A stretch of DNA of 64,000 nt from the NCBI GenBank assembly GCA_036172665.1, contig JAYKNF010000016.1:2046001-2110000 (forward strand). The letters run 5' to 3'. The translations under genes and the position numbers were made by a program. The notes beneath the pieces are model-generated. The model was not told the origin of the DNA. It saw nothing but the letters and a program-made list of their open reading frames with translations, and did not search any database. Shown here in pieces: positions 12,539 through 25,368 of this stretch. Origin of the DNA: Prosopocoilus inquinatus. Lineage: Eukaryota > Arthropoda > Insecta > Coleoptera > Lucanidae. Position 1 is the first letter of the stretch. The number at the start of each line of letters is the position of its first letter.

Positions 12539-15369
12539 TTGAACGAAACAACACGTATTAGCGTTGTTCCTGTGATGTATCTAATCGATCCTTACTTATC
12601 TATCTTGTTATTTGACGTTACGATGGACTCCAGTAACTTTGATTTGAGATACGAAGTTTTCGGACGCAGCAGAAGCTGGAAATAGTTTTGAACGAAACAA
12701 CACGTATTAGCTTTGTTCCTGTGATGTATCTAATCGATCCTTACTTATCTATCTTGTTATTTGACGTTACGATGGACTGCAGTAACTTTGATTTGAGATA
12801 CGAAGTTCTCGGACGCAGCAGAAGCTGGAAATAGTTTTGAACGAAATAACACGTGTTAGCGTTGTTCCTGTGATGTACCTAATCGACCCTTACTTATCTA
12901 TCTTGTTATTTGACGTTACGATGTACTCCAGTAACTCCGATGGGAGATACGAAGTTCTCGGACGCAGCAGAAGCTGGATATAGTTTAGAACGAAATAACA
13001 CGTATTAGCGTTGTTCCTGTGATGTATCTAATCGATCCTTACTTATCTATCTTGTTATTTGACGTTACGATGGACTCCAGTAACTTTGATTTGAGATACG
13101 ATGTTCTCGGACGCAGCAGAAGCTGGAAATAGTTTTGAACGAAATAACACGTGTTAGCGTTGTTCCTGTGATGTATCTAATCGACCCTTACTTATCTATC
13201 TTGTTATTTGACGTTACAATGGACTCCAGTAACTCCGATGTGAGATACGAATTTCTCGGACGCAGCAGAAGCTGGAAATAGTTTTGAACGAAACAACACG
13301 TATTAGCGTTGTTCCTGTGATGTATCTAATCGATCCTTACTTATCTATCTTCTTATTTGACGTTACGATGGACTCCAGTAACTTTGGTTTGAGATACGAA
13401 GTTCTCGGACGCAGCAGAAGCTGGAAATAGTTTTGAACGAAATAACACGTGTTAGCGTTGTTCCTGTGATGTATCTAATCGACCCTTACTTATCTATCTT
13501 GTTATTTGACGTTACAATGGACTCCAGTAACTCCGATGTGAGATACGAAGTTTTCGGACGCAGCAGAAGCTGGAAATAGTTTTGAACGAAACAACACGTA
13601 TTAGCGTTGTTCCTGTGATAGATCTAATCGATCCTTACTTATCTATCTTGTTATTTGACGTTACGATGGACTCCAGTAACTTTGATTTGAGATACGAAGT
13701 TTTCGGACGCAGCAGAAGCTGGAAATAGTTTTGAACGAAACAACACGTATTAGCGTTGTTCCTGTGATGTATCTAATCGATCCTTACTTATCTATCTTGT
13801 TATTTGACGTAACGATGGACTCCAGTAACTTTGATTTGAAGTACGAAGTTCTCGGACGCAGCAGAAGCTGGAAATAGTTTTGAACGAAATAACATGTACT
13901 AGCGTTGTTCCTGTGATGTATCTAATCGATCCCTACTTATCTATCTTGTTATTTGACGTTACGATGGACTCCAGTATCTCTGATGTGAGATACGAAATTC
14001 TCGGACGCAGCAGAAGCTGGAAATAGTTTTGAACGAAATAACATGTATTAGCGTTGTTCCTGTGATGTATCTAATCGATCCCTACTTATCTATCTTGTTA
14101 TTTGACGTTACGATGGACTCCAGTAACTCCGATGGGAGATACGAAGTTCTCGGACGCAGCAGAAGCTGGAAATAGTTTAGAACGAAATAACACGTATTAG
14201 CGTTGTTCCCTTGATGTATCTAATCGATCCTTACTTATCTATCTTGTTATTTGACGTTACGATGGACTCCAGTAACTTTGATTTGAGATACGAAGTTCTC
14301 GGACGCAGCAGAAGCTGGAAATAGTTTTGAACGAAATAACACGTGTTAGCGTTGTTCCTGTGATGTATCTAATCGACCCTTACTTATCTATCTTGTTATT
14401 TGACGTTACAATGGACTCCAGTAACTCCGATGTGAGATACGAATTTCTCGGACGCAGCAGAAGCTGGAAATAGTTTTGAACGAAACAACACGTATTAGCG
14501 TTGTTCCTGTGATGTATCTAATCGATCCTTACTTATCTATCTTCTTATTTGACGTTACGATGGACTCCAGTAACTTTGGTTTGAGATACGAAGTTCTCGG
14601 ACGCAGCAGAAGCTGGAAATAGTTTTGAACGAAATAACACGTGTTAGCGTTGTTCCTGTGATGTATCTAATCGACCCTTACTTATCTATCTTGTTATTTG
14701 ACGTTACAATGGACTCCAGTAACTCCGATGTGAGATACGAAGTTTTCGGACGCAGCAGAAGCTGGAAATAGTTTTGAACGAAATAACACGTGTTAGCGTT
14801 GTTCCTGTGATGTATCTAATCGACCCTTACTTATCTATCTTGTTATTTGACGTTACAATGGACTCCAGTAACTTTGATTTGAAGTACGAAGTTCTCGGAC
14901 GCAGCAGAAGCTGGAAATAGTTTTGAACGAAATAAAACGTATTAGCGTTGTTCCTGTGATGTATCTAATCGATCCTTACTTATCTATCATATTATTTGAC
15001 GTTACGATGGACTCCAGTAACTCCGATGTGAGATACGAAGTTCTCGGACGCAGCAGAAGCTGGAAATAGTTTTGAACGAAACAACACGTATTAGCGTTGT
15101 TCCTGTGTTGTATCTAATCGATCCTTACTTATCTATCATATTATTTGACGTTACGATGGACTCCAGTAACTTTGAATTGAAGTACGAAGTTCTCGGACGC
15201 AGCAGAAGCTGGAAATAGTTTTGAACGAAATAACACGTATTAGCGTTGTTCCTGTGATGTATCTAATCGATCCTTACTTATCTATCTTGTTATTTGACGT
15301 AACGATGGACTCCAGTAACTTTGATTTGAGATAAGATGTTCTTGGACGCAGCAGAAGCTGGAAATAGTT
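12419..15369 (+). repeat. HOR segment m1-m20
   Basis: Twenty monomers in the same order as the start of the reference 37-mer. A private change lies in m1 (cttagctatc instead of cttatctatc, about 12479). The reference order breaks in the next monomer, which begins as m21 (aatagcacgtg) and then departs. Confidence 0.9.
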
Positions 15370-15518
15370 TTGAACGAAATAGCACGTGTTAGCGTTGTTC
15401 CTGTGATGTATCTAATCGACCCTTACTTATCTATCATGTTATTTGACATTACGATGGACTCCAGTAACTCTGATGTGAGATACGAAGTTTTCGGACGCAG
15501 CAGAAGCTGGAAATAGTT
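15370..15518 (+). repeat. Hybrid monomer starting as m21
   Basis: aatagcacgtg and cgaccc as in m21, then ctatcatgtt, gacatta, ctctgatgtgag and gttttcgg as in the 16562 monomer. It is the left edge of the scrambled tract. Confidence 0.75.
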
Positions 15519-17157
15519 TTGAACGAAATAACACGTATTAGCGTTGTTCCTGTGATGTATCTAATCGATCCTTACTTATCTATCTTGTTATTTGACGTTA
15601 CGATGGACTCCAGTAACTTTGATTTGAGATACGATGTTCTCGGACGCAGCAGAAGCTGGAAATAGTTTTGAACGAAATAACACGTGTTAGCGTTGTTCCT
15701 GTGATGTATCTAATCGACCCTTACTTATCTATCTTGTTATTTGACGTTACAATGGACTCCAGTAACTCCGATGTGAGATACGAATTTCTCGGACGCAGCA
15801 GAAGCTGGAAATAGTTTTGAACGAAACAACACGTATTAGCGTTGTTCCTGTGATGTATCTAATCGATCCTTACTTATCTATCTTCTTATTTGACGTTACG
15901 ATGGACTCCAGTAACTTTGGTTTGAGATACGAAGTTCTCGGATGCAGCAGAAGCTGGAAATAGTTTTGAACGAAATAACACGTGTTAGCGTTGTTCCTGT
16001 GATGTATCTAATCGACCCTTACTTATCTATCTTGTTATTTGACGTTACAATGGACTCCAGTAACTCCGATGTGAGATACGAAGTTTTCGGACGCAGCAGA
16101 AGCTGGAAATAGTTTTGAACGAAACAACACGTATTAGCGTTGTTCCTGTGATGGATCTAATCGATCCTTACTTATCTATCTTGTTATTTGACGTTACGAT
16201 GGACTCCAGTATCTCTGATGTGAGATACGAAATTCTCGGACGCAGCAGAAGCTGGAAATAGTTTTGAACGAAATAACACGTATTACCGTTGTTCCTGTGT
16301 TGTATCTAATCGATCCTTACTTATCTATCATATTATTTGACGTTACGATGGACTCCAGTAACTTTGATTTGAAGTACGAAGTTCTCGGACGCAGCAGAAG
16401 CTGGAAATAGTTTTGAACGAAATAACACGTATTAGCGTTGTTCCTGTGATGTATCTAATCGATCCCTACTTTTCTATCTTGTTATTTGACGTTACGATGG
16501 ACTCCAGTATCTCTGATGTGAGATACGAAGTTTTCGGACGCAGCAGAAGCTGGAAATAGTTTTGAACGAAATAACACGTATTAGCGTTGTTCCTGTGATG
16601 TATCTAATCGATCCTTACATATCTATCATGTTATTTGACATTACGATGGACTCCAGTAACTCTGATGTGAGATACGAAGTTTTCGGACGCAGCAGAAGCT
16701 GGAAATAGTTTTGAACGAAACAACACGTATTAGCGTTGTTCCTGTGATGTATCTAATCGATCCTTACTTATCTATCATATTATTTGACGTTACGATGGAC
16801 TCCAGTAACACCGATGTGAGATACGAAGTTCTCGGACGCAGCAGAAGCTGGAAATAGTTTAGAACGAAATAACACGCATTAACGTTGCTCCTGTGTTGTA
16901 TCTAATCGATCCTTACTTATCTATCATATTATTTGACGTTACGATGGACTCCAGTAACTTTGATTTGAAGTACGAAATTCTCGGACGCAGCAGAAGCTGG
17001 AAATAGTTTTGAACGAAATAACACGTATTAGCGTTGTTCCTGTGTTGTATCTAATCGATCCTTACTTATCTATCATATTATTTGACGTTACGATGGACTC
17101 CAGTAACTTTGATTTGAAGTACGAAGTTCTCGGACGCAGCAGAAGCTGGAAATAGTT
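15370..17157 (+). repeat. Scrambled satellite tract with hybrid monomers
   Basis: Twelve 149-bp monomers that do not follow the 37-mer order. In order: an m21-start hybrid with ctatcatgtt and ctctgatgtgag; an m5-like monomer with a ttgaacg start; m6; m7 with a private ggatgcagcag; m8; an m9/m11 hybrid (gatggatc plus gtatctctg); an m26-like monomer (attaccg); one with ccctacttttc; one with cttacatatc and gacatta; one with aacaccgatg; an m23-like one (cgcattaacgttgctcc); and an m26-like one. Several carry private substitutions, so this tract looks more diverged than its surroundings. It sits between regular HOR copies and holds a junction where the HOR order was reset. Confidence 0.8.
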
Positions 17158-17254
17158 TTGAACGAAATAACACGTATTAGCGTTGTTCCTGTGATGTATC
17201 TAACTTTGATTTGAAGTACGAAGTTCTCGGACGCTGCAGAAGCTGGAAATAGTT
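17158..17254 (+). repeat. 97-bp monomer with 52-bp internal deletion, copy 1
   Basis: The monomer runs from gtatctaa straight into ctttgatttgaag, losing the tcgatcc to ccagt part. A shared taa at the two break edges is a 3-bp microhomology. The monomer ends with the private ggacgctgcag. The next ttgaacg starts at 17255, giving 97 bp. Confidence 0.95.
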
Positions 17255-19489
17255 TTGAACGAAATAACACGTATTAGCGTTGTTCCTGTGATGTATCTAA
17301 TCGATCCTTACTTATCTATCTTGTTATTTGACGTTACGATGGACTGCAGTAACTTTGATTTGAGATACGCAGTTCTCGGACGCAGCAGAAGCTGGAAATA
17401 GTTTTGAACGAAATAACACGTGTTAGCGTTGTTCCTGTGATGTACCTAATAGACCCTTACTTATCTATCTTGTTATTTGACGTTACGATGGACTCCAGTA
17501 ACTCCGATGGGAGATACGAAGTTCTCGGACGCAGCAGAAGCTGGAAATAGTTTAGAACGAAATAACACGTATTAGCGTTGTTCCTTTGATGTATCTAATC
17601 GATCCTTACTTATCTATCTTGTTATTTGACGTTACGATGGACTCCAGTAACTTTGATTTGAGATACGAAGTTCTCGGACGCAGCAGAAGCTGGAAATAGT
17701 TTTGAACGAAATAACACGTGTTAGCGTTGTTCCTGTGATGTATCTAATCGACCCTTACTTATCTATCTTGTTATTTGACGTTACAATGGACTCCAGTAAC
17801 TCCGATGTGAGATACGAATTTCTCGGACGCAGCAGAAGCTGGAAATAGTTTTGAACGAAACAACACGTATTAGCGTTGTTCCTGTGATGTATCTAATCGA
17901 TCCTTACTTATCTATCTTCTTATTTGAGGTTACGATGGACTCCAGTAACTTTGGTTTGAGATACGAAGTTCTCGGACGCAGCAGAAGCTGGAAATAGTTT
18001 TGAACGAAATAACACGTGTTAGCGTTGTTCCTGTGATGTATCTAATCGACCCGTACTTATCTATCTTGTTATTTGACGTTACAATGGACTCCAGTAACTC
18101 CGATGTGAGATACGAAGTTTTCGGACGCAGCAGAAGCTGGAAATAGTTTTGAACGAAATAACACGTGTTAGCGTTGTTCCTGTGATGTATCTAATCGACC
18201 CTTACTTATCTATCTTGTTATTTGACGTTACAATGGACTCCAGTAACTTTGATTTGAAGTACGAAGTTCTCGGACGCAGCAGAAGCTGGAAATAGTTTTG
18301 AACGAAATAAAACGTATTAGCGTTGTTCCTGTGATGTATCTAATCGATCCTTACTTATCTATCATATTATTTGACGTTACGATGGACTCCAGTAACTCCG
18401 ATGTGAGATACGAAGTTCTCGGACGCAGCAGAAGCTGGAAATAGTTTTGAACGAAACAACACGTATTAGCGTTGTTCCTGTGTTGTATCTAATCGATCCT
18501 TACTTATCTATCATATTATTTGACGTTACGATGGACTCCAGTAACTTTGAATTGAAGTACGAAGTTCTCGGACGCAGCAGAAGCTGGAAATAGTTTTGAA
18601 CGAAATAGCACGTGTTAGCGTTGTTCCTGTGATGTATCTAATCGACCCTTACTTATCTATCTTGTTATTTGACATTACGATGGACTCCAGTAACTTTGAT
18701 TTGAAGTACGAAATTCTCGGACGCAGCAGAAGCTGGAAATAGTTTTGAACGAAATAACACGTATTAGCGTTGTTCCTGTGATGTATCTAATCGACCCTTA
18801 CTTATCTATCTTGTTATTTGACGTTACAATGGACTCCAGTAACTCCGATGTGAGATACGAATTTCTCGGACGCAGCAGAAGCTGGAAATAGTTTAGAACG
18901 AAATAACACGTATTAACGTTGTTCCTGTGTTGTATCTAATCTATCCTTACTTATCTATCATATTATTTGACGTTACGATGGACTCCAGTAACTTTGATTT
19001 GAAGTACGAAGTTCTCGGACGCAGCAGAAGCTGGAAATAGTTTTGAACGAAACAACACGTATTAGCGTTGTTCCTGTGATGTATCTAATCGATCCTTACT
19101 TATCTATCTTGTTATTTGACGTTACGATGGACTCCTGTAACTTTGGTTTGAGATACGAAGTTCTCGGACGCAGCAGAAGCTGGAAATAGTTTTGAACGAA
19201 ATAACACGTGTTAGCGTTGTTCCTGTGATGTATCTAATCGACCCTTACTTATCTATCTTGTTATTTGACGTTACAATGGACTCCAGTAACTCCGATGTGA
19301 GATACGAATTTCTCGGACGCAGCAGAAGCTGGAAATAGTTTTGAACGAAATAACACGTATTAGCGTTGTTCCTGTGTTGTATCTAATCGATCCTTACTTA
19401 TCTATCATATTATTTGACGTTACGATGGACTCCAGTAACTTTGATTTGAAGTACGAAGTTCTCGGACGCAGCAGAAGCTGGAAATAGTT
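17255..19489 (+). repeat. Rearranged HOR segment: m36-like to m26
   Basis: Fifteen monomers. The order is m36-like (ctgcag, gatacgcag), m37-like (gtacctaatagac), an m30/m13-like monomer (cctttgatg with cgatcc), m14, m15 (ttgaggttacg), m16 (cgacccgtac), m17, m18, m19, then m21-m26 with m20 missing. The part up to about 18430 recurs near 23432..24607 at a shift of 6,177 bp. The loss of m20 is again a whole-monomer event that keeps the register. Confidence 0.83.
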
Positions 19490-20830
19490 TTGAACGAAAT
19501 AACATGTACTAGCGTTGTTCCTGTGATGTATCTAATCGATCCCTACTTATCTATCTTGTTATTTGACGTTACGATGGACTCCAGTATCTCTGATGTGAGA
19601 TACGAAATTCTCGGACGCAGCAGAAGCTGGAAATAGTTTTGAACGAAATAACATGTATTAGCGTTGTTCCTGTGATGTATCTAATCGATCCCTACTTATC
19701 TATCTTGTTATTTGACGTTACGATGGACTCCAGTAACTCCGATGGGAGATACGAAGTTCTCGGACGCAGCAGAAGCTGGAAATAGTTTAGAACGAAATAA
19801 CACGTATTAGCGTTGTTCCCTTGATGTATCTAATCGATCCTTACTTATCTATCTTGTTATTTGACGTTACGATGGACTCCAGTAACTTTGATTTGAGATA
19901 CGAAGTTCTCGGACTCAGCAGAAGCTGGAAATAGTTTTGAACGAAATAACACGTGTTAGCGTTGTTCCTGTGATGTATCTAATCGACCCTTACTTATCTA
20001 TCTTGTTATTTGACGTTACAATGGACTCCAGTAACTCCGATGTGAGATACGAATTTCTCGGACGCAGCAGAAGCTGGAAATAGTTTTGAACGAAACAACA
20101 CGTATTAGCGTTGTTCCTGTGATGTATCTAATCGATCCTTACTTATCTATCTTCTTATTTGACGTTACGATGGACTCCAGTAACTTTGGTTTGAGATACG
20201 AAGTTCTCGGACGCAGCAGAAGCTGGAAATAGTTTTGAACGAAATAACACGTGTTAGCGTTGTTCCTGTGATGTATCTAATCGACCCTTACTTATCTATC
20301 TTGTTATTTGACGTTACAATGGACTCCAGTAACTCCGATGTGAGATACGAAGTTTTCGGACGCAGCAGAAGCTGGAAATAGTTTTGAACGAAATAACACG
20401 TGTTAGCGTTGTTCCTGTGATGTATCTAATCGACCCTTACTTATCTATCTTGTTATTTGACGTTACAATGGACTCCAGTAACTTTGATTTGAAGTACGAA
20501 GTTCTCGGACGCAGCAGAAGCTGGAAATAATTTTGAACGAAATAAAACGTATTAGCGTTGTTCCTGTGATGTATCTAATCGATCCTTACTTATCTATCAT
20601 ATTATTTGACGTTACGATGGACTCCAGTAACTCCGATGTGAGATACGAAGTTCTCGGACGCAGCAGAAGCTGGAAATAGTTTTGAACGAAACAACACGTA
20701 TTAGCGTTGTTCCTGTGTTGTATCTAATCGATCCTTACTTATCTATCATATTATTTGACGTTACGATGGACTCCAGTAACTTTGATTTGAAGTACGAAGT
20801 TCTCGGACGCAGCAGAAGCTGGAAATAGTT
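19490..20830 (+). repeat. 9-mer tandem duplication, copy 1 (m11-m19)
   Basis: Nine monomers, m11 to m18 plus an m19/m26 hybrid (tttgatttgaag instead of tttgaattgaag), 1,341 bp. It is followed directly by a second copy of the same nine. Both copies carry the uncommon ggaaataatttt at the end of m17 (about 20528 and 21869), so they are recent duplicates. Copy 1 has a private ggactcagcag in m13 (about 19914). m26 precedes it directly, so the block entered by a m26-to-m11 junction. Confidence 0.9.
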
Positions 20831-22171
20831 TTGAACGAAATAACATGTACTAGCGTTGTTCCTGTGATGTATCTAATCGATCCCTACTTATCTATCTTGT
20901 TATTTGACGTTACGATGGACTCCAGTATCTCTGATGTGAGATACGAAATTCTCGGACGCAGCAGAAGCTGGAAATAGTTTTGAACGAAATAACATGTATT
21001 AGCGTTGTTCCTGTGATGTATCTAATCGATCCCTACTTATCTATCTTGTTATTTGACGTTACGATGGACTCCAGTAACTCCGATGGGAGATACGAAGTTC
21101 TCGGACGCAGCAGAAGCTGGAAATAGTTTAGAACGAAATAACACGTATTAGCGTTGTTCCCTTGATGTATCTAATCGATCCTTACTTATCTATCTTGTTA
21201 TTTGACGTTACGATGGACTCCAGTAACTTTGATTTGAGATACGAAGTTCTCGGACGCAGCAGAAGCTGGAAATAGTTTTGAACGAAATAACACGTGTTAG
21301 CGTTGTTCCTGTGATGTATCTAATCGACCCTTACTTATCTATCTTGTTATTTGACGTTACAATGGACTCCAGTAACTCCGATGTGAGATACGAATTTCTC
21401 GGACGCAGCAGAAGCTGGAAATAGTTTTGAACGAAACAACACGTATTAGCGTTGTTCCTGTGATGTATCTAATCGATCCTTACTTATCTATCTTCTTATT
21501 TGACGTTACGATGGACTCCAGTAACTTTGGTTTGAGATACGAAGTTCTCGGACGCAGCAGAAGCTGGAAATAGTTTTGAACGAAATAACACGTGTTAGCG
21601 TTGTTCCTGTGATGTATCTAATCGACCCTTACTTATCTATCTTGTTATTTGACGTTACAATGGACTCCAGTAACTCCGATGTGAGATACGAAGTTTTCGG
21701 ACGCAGCAGAAGCTGGAAATAGTTTTGAACGAAATAACACGTGTTAGCGTTGTTCCTGTGATGTATCTAATCGACCCTTACTTATCTATCTTGTTATTTG
21801 ACGTTACAATGGACTCCAGTAACTTTGATTTGAAGTACGAAGTTCTCGGACGCAGCAGAAGCTGGAAATAATTTTGAACGAAATAAAACGTATTAGCGTT
21901 GTTCCTGTGATGTATCTAATCGATCCTTACTTATCTATCATATTATTTGACGTTACGATGGACTCCAGTAACTCCGATGTGAGATACGAAGTTCTCGGAC
22001 GCAGCAGAAGCTGGAAATAGTTTTGAACGAAACAACACGTATTAGCGTTGTTCCTGTGTTGTATCTAATCGATCCTTACTTATCTATCATATTATTTGAC
22101 GTTACGATGGACTCCAGTAACTTTGAATTGAAGTACGAAGTTCTCGGACGCAGCAGAAGCTGGAAATAGTT
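20831..22171 (+). repeat. 9-mer tandem duplication, copy 2 (m11-m19)
   Basis: Second 1,341-bp copy of m11-m19, shifted by exactly 9x149 bp. The last monomer here is a true m19 (tttgaattgaag). It is followed by an m37 monomer at 22172, so m20-m36 are skipped at this junction. Confidence 0.9.
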
Positions 22172-22738
22172 TTGAACGAAATAACACGTGTTAGCGTTGT
22201 TCCTGTGATGTACCTAATCGACCCTTACTTATCTATCTTGTTATTTGACGTTACGATGGACTCCAGTAACTCCGATGGGAGATACGAAGTTCTCGGACGC
22301 AGCAGAAGCTGGAAATAGTTTTGAACGAAATAACACGTATTAGCGTTGTTCGTGTGTTGTATCTAATCGATCCTTACTTATCTATCATATTATTTGACGT
22401 TACGATGGACTCCAGTAACTTTGATTTGAAGTACGAAGTTTTGAACGAAACAACACGTATTAGCGTTGTTCCTGTGATGTATCTAATCGATCCTTACTTA
22501 TCTATCTTGTTATTTGACGTTACGATGGACTCCAGTAACTTTGATTTGAGATACGAAGTTTTCGGACGCAGCAGAAGCTGGAAATAGTTTTGAACGAAAC
22601 AACACGTATTAGCTTTGTTCCTGTGATGTATCTAATCGATCCTTACTTATCTATCTTGTTATTTGACGTTACGATGGACTGCAGTAACTTTGATTTGAGA
22701 TACGAAGTTCTCGGACGCAGCAGAAGCTGGAAATAGTT
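22172..22738 (+). repeat. m37 followed by m1-m3
   Basis: m37 (gtaccta, gatgggag) at 22172..22320, then the 120-bp m1, m2 and m3 (agctttg, ctgcag). This m1 is the first of nine in the window with gttcgtgtg instead of gttcctgtg. Confidence 0.88.
22321..22440 (+). repeat. 120-bp monomer m1, gttcgtgtg subtype
   Basis: Same deletion; first copy with g in gttcgtgtg. Confidence 0.96.
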
Positions 22739-22887
22739 TTGAACGAAATAACACGTGTTAGCGTTGTTCCTGTGATGTATCTAATCGATCCTTACATATC
22801 TATCATGTTATTTGACATTACGATGGACTCCAGTAACTCTGATGTGAGATACGAAGTTTTCGGACGCAGCAGAAGCTGGAAATAGTT
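22739..22887 (+). repeat. Hybrid monomer m4/scrambled-tract type
   Basis: gtgttagcg at the left follows m3 as m4 should. From gtatctaatcgatcc on it is the cttacatatc monomer of the scrambled tract. It is the entry point of the second tract copy. Confidence 0.78.
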
Positions 22888-23334
22888 TTGAACGAAACAA
22901 CACGTATTAGCGTTGTTCCTGTGATGTATCTAATCGATCCTTACTTATCTATCATATTATTTGACGTTACGATGGACTCCAGTAACACCGATGTGAGATA
23001 CGAAGTTCTCGGACGCAGCAGAAGCTGGAAATAGTTTAGAACGAAATAACACGCATTAACGTTGCTCCTGTGTTGTATCTAATCGATCCTTACTTATCTA
23101 TCATATTATTTGACGTTACGATGGACTCCAGTAACTTTGATTTGAAGTACGAAATTCTCGGACGCAGCAGAAGCTGGAAATAGTTTTGAACGAAATAACA
23201 CGTATTAGCGTTGTTCCTGTGTTGTATCTAATCGATCCTTACTTATCTATCATTTTATTTGACGTTACGATGGACTCCAGTAACTTTGATTTGAAGTACG
23301 AAGTTCTCGGACGCAGCAGAAGCTGGAAATAGTT

Positions 23335-23431
23335 TTGAACGAAATAACACGTATTAGCGTTGTTCCTGTGATGTATCTAACTTTGATTTGAAGTACGAAG
23401 TTCTCGGACGCTGCAGAAGCTGGAAATAGTT
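23335..23431 (+). repeat. 97-bp monomer with 52-bp internal deletion, copy 2
   Basis: Same breakpoints and same ggacgctgcag end as the copy at 17158, 6,177 bp upstream. It moved as part of the duplicated scrambled tract. The next monomer starts at 23432. Confidence 0.95.
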
Positions 23432-24474
23432 TTGAACGAAATAACACGTATTAGCGTTGTTCCTGTGATGTATCTAATCGATCCTTACTTATCTATCTTG
23501 TTATTTGACGTTACGATGGACTGCAGTAACTTTGATTTGAGATACGCAGTTCTCGGACGCAGCAGAAGCTGGAAATAGTTTTGAACGAAATAACACGTGT
23601 TAGCGTTGTTCCTGTGATGTACCTAATAGACCCTTACTTATCTATCTTGTTATTTGACGTTACGATGGACTCCAGTAACTCCGATGGGAGATACGAAGTT
23701 CTCGGACGCAGCAGAAGCTGGAAATAGTTTAGAACGAAATAACACGTATTAGCGTTGTTCCTTTGATGTATCTAATCGATCCTTACTTATCTATCTTGTT
23801 ATTTGACGTTACGATGGACTCCAGTAACTTTGATTTGAGATACGAAGTTCTCGGACGCAGCAGAAGCTGGAAATAGTTTTGAACGAAATAACACGTGTTA
23901 GCGTTGTTCCTGTGATGTATCTAATCGACCCTTACTTATCTATCTTGTTATTTGACGTTACAATGGACTCCAGTAACTCCGATGTGAGATACGAATTTCT
24001 CGGACGCAGCAGAAGCTGGAAATAGTTTTGAACGAAACAACACGTATTAGCGTTGTTCCTGTGATGTATCTAATCGATCCTTATTTATCTATCTTCTTAT
24101 TTGAGGTTACGATGGACTCCAGTAACTTTGGTTTGAGATACGAAGTTCTCGGACGCAGCAGAAGCTGGAAATAGTTTTGAACGAAATAACACGTGTTAGC
24201 GTTGTTCCTGTGATGTATCTAATCGACCCTTACTTATCTATCTTGTTATTTGACGTTACAATGGACTCCAGTAACTCCGATGTGAGATACGAAGTTTTCG
24301 GACGCAGCAGAAGCTGGAAATAGTTTTGAACGAAATAACACGTGTTAGCGTTGTTCCTGTGATGTATCTAATCGACCCTTACTTATCTATCTTGTTATTT
24401 GACGTTACAATGGACTCCAGTAACTTTGATTTGAAGTACGAAGTTCTCGGACGCAGCAGAAGCTGGAAATAGTT

Positions 24475-24623
24475 TTGAACGAAATAAAACGTATTAGCGT
24501 TGTTCCTGTGATGTATCTAATCGATCCTTACTTATCTATCATATTATTTGACGTTACGATGGACTCCAGTAACTCCGATGTGAGATACGAAATTCTCGGA
24601 CGCAGCAGAAGCTGGAAATAGTT
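24475..24623 (+). repeat. Hybrid monomer m18/m21
   Basis: aataaaacg and ctccgatgtgag as in m18 but a gaaattctc end as in m21, followed by m22. m19 and m20 are skipped. Confidence 0.78.
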
Positions 24624-25368
24624 TTGAACGAAATAACACGTATTAGCGTTGTTCCTGTGATGTATCTAATCGACCCTTACTTATCTATCTTGTTATTTGA
24701 CGTTACAATGGACTCCAGTAACTCCGATGTGAGATACGAATTTCTCGGACGCAGCAGAAGCTGGAAATAGTTTAGAACGAAATAACACGTATTAACGTTG
24801 TTCCTGTGTTGTATCTAATCTATCCTTACTTATCTATCATATTATTTGACGTTACGATGGACTCCAGTAACTTTGATTTGAAGTACGAAGTTCTCGGACG
24901 CAGCAGAAGCTGGAAATAGTTTTGAACGAAACAACACGTATTAGCGTTGTTCCTGTGATGTATCTAATCGATCCTTACTTATCTATCTTGTTATTTGACG
25001 TTACGATGGACTCCTGTAACTTTGGTTTGAGATACGAAGTTCTCGGACGCAGCAGAAGCTGGAAATAGTTTTGAACGAAATAACACGTGTTAGCGTTGTT
25101 CCTGTGATGTATCTAATCGACCCTTACTTATCTATCTTGTTATTTGACGTTACAATGGACTCCAGTAACTCCGATGTGAGATACGAATTTCTCGGACGCA
25201 GCAGAAGCTGGAAATAGTTTTGAACGAAATAACACGTATTAGCGTTGTTCCTGTGTTGTATCTAATCGATCCTTACTTATCTATCATATTATTTGACGTT
25301 ACGATGGACTCCAGTAACTTTGATTTGAAGTACGAAGTTCTCGGACGCAGCAGAAGCTGGAAATAGTT

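Larger units (their letters stand above)
22739..25368 (+). repeat. Second copy of the scrambled tract, then m22-m26
   Basis: It opens with an m4-start hybrid that switches to the cttacatatc monomer. The aacaccgatg, cgcattaacg, m26-like and 97-bp monomers follow, then the m36-like, m37-like, m30/13-like, m14-m17 and m18/m21 hybrid series, then m22-m26. From about 22760 to 24607 it matches about 16583 to 18430 at a shift of 6,177 bp. I noticed three differences: cattttattt against catattattt (about 23252), ttatttatc against ttacttatc (about 24083), and the ccgtac variant near 18052, which is absent here. Confidence 0.85.

Noticed and set aside
17088..17270. 60-codon minus-strand ORF, present four times (also at 23265, 59726, 63250)
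   Set aside because: It begins at GTG and exists only because the 97-bp monomer restores the frame. It is antisense satellite sequence.
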